Origin: Apostichopus japonicus | Taxonomy: Eukaryota > Echinodermata > Holothuroidea > Aspidochirotida > Stichopodidae | DNA: 60,000 nt | Assembly: GCF_037975245.1 (NCBI RefSeq) | Contig: NC_092573.1 | Location: 19,106,265-19,166,264 of the forward strand | Direction of reading: 5' to 3' | Part shown: positions 51,715 through 60,000 of the stretch, one piece after another | Numbering within the stretch: position 1 is the stretch's first letter | How the letters are laid out: each line of letters starts with the position of its first letter | Translations under genes and position numbers: made by a program | The notes under the pieces: model-generated | Told to the model about the DNA's origin: nothing | Seen by the model: only the letters and a program-made list of their open reading frames with translations | Database searches by the model: none

Positions 51715-54700
51715 TCAGACAAACATTTCTCTTTCCCTATCCATCCAGCCTGCCTGCCTTCCAGCCTGCCTTCCCTGACCAATTAAAAATAGAGCAAACT
51801 ATTCAATCATTAATTGGCTCAAAAATGCTTAGAAAATGCAAAAGGAAGACAAACAAGAAAAACAGTCCATTGCAAAGAAATAAAGAAGAAGAAGAAGAAG
51901 AAGAAAAAATTAAATGAAAAGGAAGCAAGCCAGAAAATTATTCATCTGCCAGAGTCTAAACAATGACAAAAATATGAGGTCTGAAATTACATAATTACAA
52001 ACAATGGGAGCTTCTCACTCTGGAAGAAACCAATCAACGGGTTTAATGCGCCGCACGGAAAGCTCTTTATCAGTTTCATAATGTACGAATGAAGAAAACA
52101 ACGCATTGAATAACCAATATATCGACAGAAACTAAGCGAGTCGAAGCCAAAGCTACAAGTTAAACTTTAGTGTGTAGCTCGAAATGGCGTGACAAGTCAC
52201 AAGAGACCAGAGCAGTTATAAGAAAAACAATCAGAGAAAACAAAGAGAAGTGGAAGCAAACATGTTTTTCTGCATTTTTCAATGGCATCACTATCTTTCT
52301 TTCTTTCTTTTCAACAAAATGTCAGAATGGTTTGGCAAATGAAAGATAACCACAGGTACTTTTCTTCAAACTGTGAATATTCTTGCTGGAGATAATCTAC
52401 GATGAAAGAACTCACTGACGAGACACAATCGTCAGCGTAAACTTTTTCATAATTTCCAAGCAGAATTTGTCAGTGGGAAAGCCACTAAACTCTGGAACTT
52501 AGCATGGTGTTGATCTCCCTTGCCCCCTTCCCCTCTCCCTACCCCTCCCATGTCAGGGGCTCTGCGAAAATATTCTATCTCTAGGGTGACGATATATTTA
52601 ATAAATGCGAAACCTCCAGACAGTATTTGATGCTAAAGCGTGTATCTCCCACAGCCTAATAAATATGACCAGAGGATATACTTTTCAGTGGAAATTTGTC
52701 CATGAATATAGAATATTTATATACTGTTAAATACCAGTGTCAATCCAAATTCAGAGATCGGGCAGTTTATACTCTCTGATCCTTAGTTTCCTCAAAGCCG
52801 GATCAATTTACAAGCAGGGCAAAGTTTTAAGGATTTCTCCTGTTTTTTTTTGTCCATCAGTTAAACCGTATCCTAATTTTGGTTGTCAGAACAGCAAATT
52901 TTGTTGTTCCAAAAAAATGTAGCAAGACAACAAAATATTGACCAATGCATACACTGTAGAAGAGATATGTAGGTTTTGCGAACAGAACACCAGCTTTCTA
53001 AGGCCAGTAAACTTCCATTTGGATGGATAATAGGGCCAAACCATTCTTTTTGTTATATTTCAGCATCTCCAAAGTGATGGAGGGAAGGTCATACAAAGTT
53101 ATTATTTTTGGGGGGTATTTTACTTTACAAGGCCATCTGAATTTCATGCGGACAATGTGTCCTCCACTGCCAGGCAACCTCCATTATAGCAGATTTTGTT
53201 GTCCGAAGAGACATTCTGGTCGTCAACGAGAGAGGACAGGACGACCGTTAAAAATTTACCCTAGCTACAGTCCACGTTGAAACTTGAAACTCTTATTTCG
53301 AAAAGCAAACAAGACTCTAGCACACAAATTACGTTATACAGTGCTGTTTCCGCACTGTGTAAATATTTTGAAGTTCGATCTGCTTGAGCAAACACGGCTG
53401 GTGAGGAGAGAAAAGCAAATGTGGAACAGCCTGCTAGTTCAACCAGCAAGAACTTTTTGAATGACTACAGAGATGTTTACCCACTTGCAAACTTGTGTTT
53501 AAAAACAATTTTGTTTGACTTATGGAATCGTGACAAAAAAAGGTAACCTTTGGAAGCCCTGAAAGAAAGAAGGAAAAGAAATAACAAGAATCTTTTAACA
53601 ACTGCGTGTAATAAATCTATAAGCACACACAAAACCTGTGGCGGAACTACTTGTTCATTGCAGACAGACAGGGTGGTTGGGTAGTATGTCCCATGAAATG
53701 ATTAACAGGTAGGATTATACAAAAACATTACTTTGTAACTACACCCATCAGACCGAGCCATAATTATGACCTGTCCTTAGCGAATGGTTGGAGGGGAGGG
53801 GAGGGGAAGGGAGGATAGGATGGGGGTTAGAGAGGGGGAATGTACAATTTTTGGGAATATTCAGTGGGTGTGATTCCTCGTTCTTTGCACAAAATTCCAA
53901 TGTTGTTAACTTACATCGGTCCTTACTTGACCGTAACATCAGTTCTTAGGAGAAAGGTAAGTTTGTCAGTCGTAAACATCCAAAACCAAGGCTCTGCCTA
54001 TAACGAAGCAACTTCATGACACCTATATCAGAAATAAGTTATTTTAAATTTATTTTTTGCCGACGAGAATCTGCCTTATTTGTATCCTTCTTGTTCGAAG
54101 TATTCCACAAGCCATATTGCTTTCCAAAGTAGAAGAAAACATATTGTGACCTCAGCTTTCAGAAAATTAAAATCACAGCCTTTTTGCCACATGACCTTCA
54201 ACACAGGTTTTAACAATAAAGGAAATGTTACAAATGCATTTGGAATTATAGCAGTATAAGACAGTGCATGCTGCTTTATCTCCTACTTGGAAATTCTCTA
54301 TAGGTTTGCAGTTTTTCTTTGGCTTTTTGGAGGGTTTTGGGGGTGGGGTTTTGTTAGGGGGAGGGAGAGTTTCCAAACTGTAGGCAGGAGGGTGAAATAT
54401 GGGAGAGGTATGTTTGTATGCCAAGGAACAACTTGATCACTGCATATTTTTTTATTTTTTTTTTATTCTTTCAGTTGACAAATTTTCTCCACCGATATTG
54501 TTGCTCTGATTAAAACTTCCTAATATAAAGCTAATAAAATACAATTTCACCGTAACTGAACATCTGACTCCTGTTTTGCAACATTTCTGTCATTTGGGGT
54601 AAACGTTCTTTTTGATACCCTCATTTGGTGTATATTAGTAGGCTTTTTATCACATAGTTAAATTCTACTTGACTGACTTCAAAAGTGTATTAATTCAGGC

Positions 54701-55045
54701 TTGCTTTAATGAACAGTGAAGTAATAAACCGTGAACCTTCAGCCAATCTGGTATTGCACTTTTCGAATAGCAGTAATTTCCTTTCAGGCCACAACAATCT
54801 ATTTATGACTTGTACAAATTTTTTTTTCAAAAATTTGCTTTTAACCCTGTGACAATAACACTTTTGTTTTACAGATTTGTGTGACTGGTATAGAGAGAGA
54901 TCTGTTCTCTTGTGAGAAATATGTACACACATCACTATGTGGCATTTTTTAATGTCTCTATGCTAGCAAACATAGCGCAATGTATCTCTTCTCATCACTG
55001 ATGAGTTTTCATGCCACATACAGAAAGCATATAACCCAACAACGT

Positions 55046-55275
55046 GGAGTGTTAGCTCAGTGGTTAACGCCGGTGCCTTCCAATCATAAGGTCCTCGGTT
55101 CAAGTCACTCCAAGATCAATGTATGTCGTCCAGTTACAGAGTTGTTGACAATTGACAATTAATCATCATGGACGTTAAATATGAATGTAAGAGACTGACT
55201 TCGGTCAGCTTGCGGCTTTGATAAGCCAATGAGGCTTCTTTGCGAGTTCCTGCTTGCAGGAGGATCTAAAATACA
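55046..55275 (+). mobile_element. tRNA-derived SINE, copy B
   Basis: This is a full-length relative of the element at 13062-13280. The tRNA-like head is 55046-55111 (GGAGTG pairs with CACTCC; A box tagctcagtggttaacg; B box cggttcaagtcactcc). Body hairpins are CTGAC-TTCG-GTCAG (55195-55208), AAGCC-AATGA-GGCTT (55223-55237) and TCCTG-CTTG-CAGGA (55248-55261). It is followed by a catacata-type microsatellite at 55268-55315. Confidence 0.87.
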
Positions 55276-56699
55276 TATTACATACATACATACACACGTA
55301 CATACACACATACAACAATGTGCATTTCCTAGCTTAGGCACTGTGTTTAATGAGGACACTGAGATGTATTGTACGATGACAGCATCCGTGCAGACAGGAT
55401 CTCGAGGCTGAGAGGTTTCACACAATAGACACTGCTGAATGAAGCCAAGAGTATCTCTATTGTTTGTTAATAATCCAGCCAAGCCACTGAGGATTTTGCA
55501 GACTCTGCTACAGCTTTTTCTTTTTGACAAAGTGCCTTAAATGTAGCTACATATTATCTTAGATGCAAGGGCAGACCTCCCAGTATTAAGGTAATGCAAA
55601 TTGGTTGCTTAATTTCCGGTTTAGTCCAACAAACGTTGATAGCGTGCGACTTTAAAACAATTGAGTGCCTCCTGTTGACCATGAAAAGGAGGTCTGTAAA
55701 AGTCCAGGAGACCTAACATTACAATGTTGTTGTTTTTTTGTTTTTGGGGGGGGGGTTGTTTGTTATTAGTTGATTGGTTTTAAGTTTGCATTGCTTTTTC
55801 AATATTAAAACATTCTGAAGAATTTTTTGAAAGTCAAATAGTCAATGACATAATACCTGTAAATTTCAACACCACATAATGAAGTGATCATAAAATTAGA
55901 CCAACCCTCCAGCAGTTTCATTTCTTAAGTTTCCAAAACTAAAATTTATTTTATATGGAGAACTTTCTGAAAAAAAGAATTTCAACCCTCCTGAAGCATT
56001 TCACCATGCATTTCTCCATATCTAACATTTAAAACTTCCTTTTCATCACACTGGATTCTTTTTCTTTCTTTCTTTATTTCTTTTTCAAATGAATAGAGAT
56101 TTTCAGTTGATTTACTTTCGGTAAAAAGAACATTAGCATGATAACGAGATTTTCACAAGTTCTTGTAGACCAGGAGGATATTTCTGGAAACAACCTACAC
56201 AAAAATCAAACCGGACAAGAGATTCTTTTTTCTTTCTCTTTCATCGCCTTCAAGGCAATTGTTCTTTCAAGGAATAATATAAATACAACTCCAGAGTCGG
56301 GAATGATTAATGGAAGGATTACAATCTACGTAAGAAAGACTCTTTAGGACAGTTTGTATCTGCATACAAGTGCACAATGCGAATTGATGACATATTCAGA
56401 GGTTCTCCTAACTACACGCATCTAACCATGTAGTAGCAAAAAAAAAGTGATACGACATTCTTGCATTTCATGATTAAATTTATGGGAAACAATTGATATG
56501 GGCATTTAGTTTCATTAAAAGAAAACTTGTTATGAAAAAAACATCTGAACAGTCATCCTTACTGTTTACTCGTACTGTATCATAAGCTATTTTACTAAGT
56601 GTGTGCTATAGCTTTGTAGCCATAAATTTAGATACTGACATTTAATAATTTTACATTAAGCCCCGCACACTCTTTAATATCCATTAAAGCCCCACAAAA

Positions 56700-56865
56700 A
56701 ACAATAGAGATCATCTACTGACCTTGACGTACACATATACCAAGTATGACATCAATTCTGATACCATGTTTACAGGTGAGGGCATCACATACACACCCAC
56801 ACACATGTACGCAAACTTGACTGCATAGGTTCTGATGCCCATGCAAAGCATCGGAACCAAAAGCC
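56700..56865 (+). repeat. Second copy of hairpin-ended dispersed repeat (3' part)
   Basis: Shares with 3903-4422 the order tgacctt, accaagtatga, tgtttaca, cacacaca-rich stretch, ttgactgca, then a terminal hairpin. Here the stem is GGTTCTGATGC (56828-56838) with GCATCGGAACC (56848-56858), one G-T pair and a loop of 9. Confidence 0.7.
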
Positions 56866-57173
56866 ATACCTACTGTACATTTTTCCCACTTTCCCTTTCT
56901 CTTTAAGTCACTTAATTAAAAACCTTAAAAACAAAAACAGTTATTTTTCAAAACCAGCTCTGAACCAATCTTTTCTCACTTATTACTTGCATTCGTTTTC
57001 TCCCCCCCCCCCCCCGCACACATATTGTTACACGCTTTCCTTTCTTTCCCTTTTTTTTTAAACTGTGTGTTTGGCTGATAACGATCAGTGTTTAAAATTG
57101 ATAAAGCTGCCAGCTGTACCCTAATTTTTAATATCTCTGCCAATTCACTCTGAGAACATTGTAAACAACTTAC

Positions 57174-57243
57174 CTGGGTCTATCATACACAAAAAAATAA
57201 AGAAAATAATGAAAAAAAAAGCCAGGGTACATTGCTGGAGCAT
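57174..57243 (-). CDS. INSR: Receptor exon 1: start codon and signal peptide (inferred)
   Basis: The first ATG of an open frame lies at 57243. It starts a 23-codon peptide with a short polar n-region (MLQQCT), a hydrophobic core (LAFFFIIFFIFLCM), then IDP and one leftover base G before a consensus donor (CAG, then GTAAGT). The leftover G completes a valine codon with the TG that begins exon 2, so the precursor would read IDP-V-CIGD. The human mature receptor has a similar short stretch before its first cysteine. Upstream the frame stays open to about 57351 but has no other ATG. Another ATG frame overlaps upstream and stops before this start, so it could be a uORF. The evidence is the phase match, the donor and the signal-peptide character; there is no direct homology. 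The n-region lacks a positive charge and the cleavage site is unclear. A different first exon upstream or outside the window remains possible. Confidence 0.6.
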
Positions 57244-60000
57244 TTGAAGGACAATCCACAATGGACTTAATGGGAGAAATTCATGGCAAAATTTAGAGAA
57301 CAGAATATGGCCACTGGCATCTTTACTATTAGTGAAAAGCGTGTGATTCAACCTCCAGTGACAGCTTTGTATTCAGCTTGTACAGAAATAACTTTGCAAT
57401 AAACAGAAAAAAAAGGCATCAAGTTTATTTCTGGAATGACCCTTATATTCAGGGAGTGATACAAGGAGGAATAAAAGAGATACTAAGGTATATATATGTA
57501 CTTATCTATTCATATTTTATTTTAGTTTAGTTTTTTTTTTTTAAATTGGATGAACACTCTGCTTCGTTCTTTAATCCTATAAAGAAACATTAAATTACCT
57601 CCCATTAGTTTCATGTTACGCTTCAATTTCTTGCATTGAAAAACATTGAATTTACCCCACCCCCTCCCCACCTCATATTCCTCTTTTCTCTGGCAATTTT
57701 TGTGAATGAAAGTAAGAGATGTATTTAGGCACTTTATGATCCCAGTGGAGTACTTAATCCACATGTCATCAATAAACTGAAAAAAACTAAAAAATTGCAA
57801 GTTAGTTGCAAATAATGAGATCAAAGGACAATATACACAGGGAGTAAATAATGTTAATGATAAGTTACATTTTGCATATTAATTTTCTCATATATCTGAA
57901 TTTCATTAGTTATGAAATACTGAAAGCACTTTGGGCTTTTCTGTACAAAAAAATTGCTGTGGATTTGTTCAGCAATTCAGACACATCTGCATGTAGCAAT
58001 TTGTGATGCAAAGCCAGATAAATTATTCCGATACATTCATGTTTTTACAATTTTGGCACTTGGTTTAATACTTCAATCCCAAAATAAATTCTTCATGTTA
58101 AAAGTCTCGTTGTGATAACGATGGAAAATTCATAGGAAAAACTGATCTTCAAAAATTTCTGATCAAATTTTAAACATCTGTGAATTGCAAGTGTCTTATT
58201 GACAAAATGTATCTTTCATGACACGCTAAATGTATATATGCAAATAAATTACAAGTTTGTTGAAGAAAAATCCAGATGAGTTAGTGGTTTTAAAATGCAA
58301 TTTATCATACAACTTATTATGAACTATACTAGACAGACAATATATCAAAATGCAAAATCTTATTTGTTCTCTGTCAATTTTTACTTAGATTCTTTCGTTC
58401 TTTCTTTCTATTTCTTTCTGTTCAGGTTTTAATGCTATCAAAAATCCTTTTCATTTGCAATGTTGTACAATGTGTCCTTTCTACTTGTGTGACAATAGAG
58501 CCAAACAACACATAGCGTTCACTGCACACACAGAATGTTTTCATGCCATCCTCTTCGCCATTATAGATACTGCTCTTATTATGTATGAATCAATCCGTAT
58601 GTTCTTCCCTTTTCTTCATATCTACTCTCTCTCCTCTCTCCTTTCTCTCTCTCCTCTCTCTCTCCCGACTTGTTTTGATCTCTTCGTTATCGCCTCATCC
58701 ACCTAAGATAGCGCAAACAGCGTGTTTTTCTACTTTCCTGTCAACCCTGATATTTTCATGACTGTTGACCATAGAACCCTGGGAGGCTTTTGGAAACGAT
58801 GAAAACAACTCCAGAAGGCAGAGCGAGCGCGGAGGCAGGCTTATCTTCAGTCTCAAGTTCACTGACACATGTTTACTTTCAACGATATTTGACCAGCTTT
58901 CCACTGCATCGGGTGGACGAACTTATATAGATAAATACAATTCTGACGGCAATTGTGAATATTAAATCTTTCTCGTGCCTGAAGTTATTTTGCTCGAGTA
59001 AACTGCCCTGTGCCTAGATAATGAGCAAGTTTACAAGGAAAGATCCAAACTCAGTATTTAACAATTAAGAGCAAATTTTTACATAAAAAATGGGGAGATT
59101 ATCTCTCAAGCATATATATCATAAACCGTTCTTTCCGATTGAATATACTTAAATCCAATGCCGTAGTGAAACTTGTTAGAAATCAATTTTGCCTATGACA
59201 CCTATGACATGCTACCTCACCATGGGTGGGATTCGTTATCACAACAATGAGTAAACAAGTAAACAACTACCACAAACTTTCAGATTCCCAGTGAGGCTCA
59301 AAGGGCAATGCACTACTGGGCTAACGTTATGTTATCATAAACAACTGGCTGTATCTACATCATTCATAACTAGTGTCTTTCTACACAAGTAGCAACAGCA
59401 TTTTAACTACATTTTGTCTAATGCTAAAGGCTATACAATATATTCCTTTGAGTCATGGTTGTTTCCTTGCGTACATCTGTGATGTGTATCTTTCAATTGT
59501 ATACTTTTACGGTAACTTCAAATAGAGCTTTAATAATAATTCCTTCAGTGTTAGCCATTCCAAGTTATTTTTTATTCTTGTTTCTTTTGTCAAAATTTTT
59601 AAAATGCATAGCTGGAGGCGGAAAAAAAAAACTTTTTGTTGGGCTAATACTAAAGTATTTTAGTATGTCACAAACAATACTGTGGTGCCCGTTTAGTCAT
59701 AAGAGAAAGTAATTTAGAGATATTTGATGTCAAAGTTAGCAGATTCTCACTGACCAGAAACGTGATGCGTTAAAGCTCATTAACGTACAGGTCACTGTGT
59801 CTCGTCATTCAGCGGAGTGTACCGCGAACGCGAAACAATAACAATGGACTTTCCACTTACTTCTCGTAAGAAAGTGAACCATTTATTAACTCCACTCTTC
59901 CAATAACCATGCAGCTACAAGAGAAAGAATTGGTTGTTTGAATTGTTCGCTCATTTGTTAACGCATTTTGGCTATCAATTCAATCAGATTCATAATAAGA
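57244..60000 (-). other. Sequence upstream of proposed start: 5' UTR or further intron
   Basis: No confident promoter was found. The 108 bp just upstream of the ATG stay open in frame. Possible acceptors (for example TTTCTCCCATTAAG ending at 57267) would allow a spliced leader exon. Further right there are CT-rich tracts at about 58385-58415 and 58625-58665, a small CpG-richer stretch at 58800-58850 and another at 59760-59835. A minus-strand donor-like GAGAA/GTAAGT at 59860 could end a 5' UTR exon. Nothing here is firm. Confidence 0.4.

Larger units (their letters stand above)
49321..57173 (-). other. Intron 1 (if exon 1 is right)
   Basis: This lies between the L1 exon and the proposed signal-peptide exon. 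It contains the hairpin/CCGCCCAG cluster at 50578-50775, a pyrimidine tract at 51284-51350, (TC)n at 51690-51714, (GAA)n at 51885-51906, a GGGGA tract at about 53790-53840, the SINE copy at 55046-55275 and the repeat end at 56700-56865. Other parts are AT-rich without recognisable coding sequence. Confidence 0.55.
2235..57243 (-). other. INSR: Insulin-like peptide receptor gene, 5' part (partial)
   Basis: This is the extent of the recognisable coding exons of an insulin/IGF-receptor-family gene transcribed right to left. The family is a membrane receptor tyrosine kinase that binds insulin-like peptides through its L1, cysteine-rich and L2 ectodomain. The exons lie in the right order with matching phases: exon 1 ends in phase 1, exon 2 runs from phase 1 to 1, exon 3 from 1 to 0, exon 4 from 0 to 1, and exon 5 from 1 to 1. 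Introns are 7,853, 36,383, 6,526 and 3,205 bp, and the fifth runs off the left edge. All splice sites are GT-AG. The rest of L2, the FnIII domains, the transmembrane helix and the kinase are outside the window. The family call is secure. Insulin-receptor versus IGF-receptor naming is not meaningful for an invertebrate single-copy receptor. Confidence 0.95.

Overview
The window is animal nuclear DNA. It is AT-rich, intron-dominated and full of microsatellites, minisatellites and small dispersed repeats. The one gene I can identify runs right to left on the minus strand: the 5' half of an insulin-receptor-family receptor tyrosine kinase (insulin-like peptide receptor). Five coding exons fit together by sequence, splice sites and phase: signal peptide (57174-57243, inferred), L1 domain plus the start of the cysteine-rich region (48769-49320), cysteine-rich region in two exons (12216-12385 and 5539-5689), and the start of L2 (2235-2333). 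Together they give 1042 coding nt (347 codons plus one base) without a stop. The rest of L2, the fibronectin domains, the transmembrane segment and the kinase must lie left of position 1. A single invertebrate-type receptor, the repeat content and the base composition suggest a marine invertebrate deuterostome, perhaps an echinoderm such as a sea cucumber. That assignment is inference only.

Layout. 1-2234 is intron 5, with a low-confidence plus-strand exon candidate at 1651-1820. 2334-5538 (intron 4) holds a ~145-bp-monomer dispersed repeat ending in a hairpin. 5690-12215 (intron 3) holds a tRNA-derived SINE and, near its right end, degenerate and tandemly amplified copies of the 3' end of the neighbouring receptor exon. 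12386-48768 (intron 2, 36.4 kb) holds a second tRNA-SINE family, a 5'-truncated LINE, a 15-bp G-rich minisatellite, a 768-bp MITE-like element, composite tandem repeats and a 1-kb 19-bp minisatellite just inside the 5' splice site. 49321-57173 is intron 1, with a hairpin cluster near 50.6 kb and another SINE copy at 55 kb. 57244-60000 is upstream sequence or 5' UTR.

The most interesting observations are the intronic 27-bp minisatellite born from a coding exon, with a further decayed exon copy between it and the parent; about 50 GGGGG tracts on the sense strand 0.35 kb downstream of the exon 2 donor; a repeat family whose terminal hairpin is kept by paired substitutions; and a SINE family with a conserved C(UUCG)G hairpin. 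I see no complete second gene, no functional tRNA or rRNA, and no CRISPR array. Nearly all other open frames are short, unsupported or made by tandem repeats.
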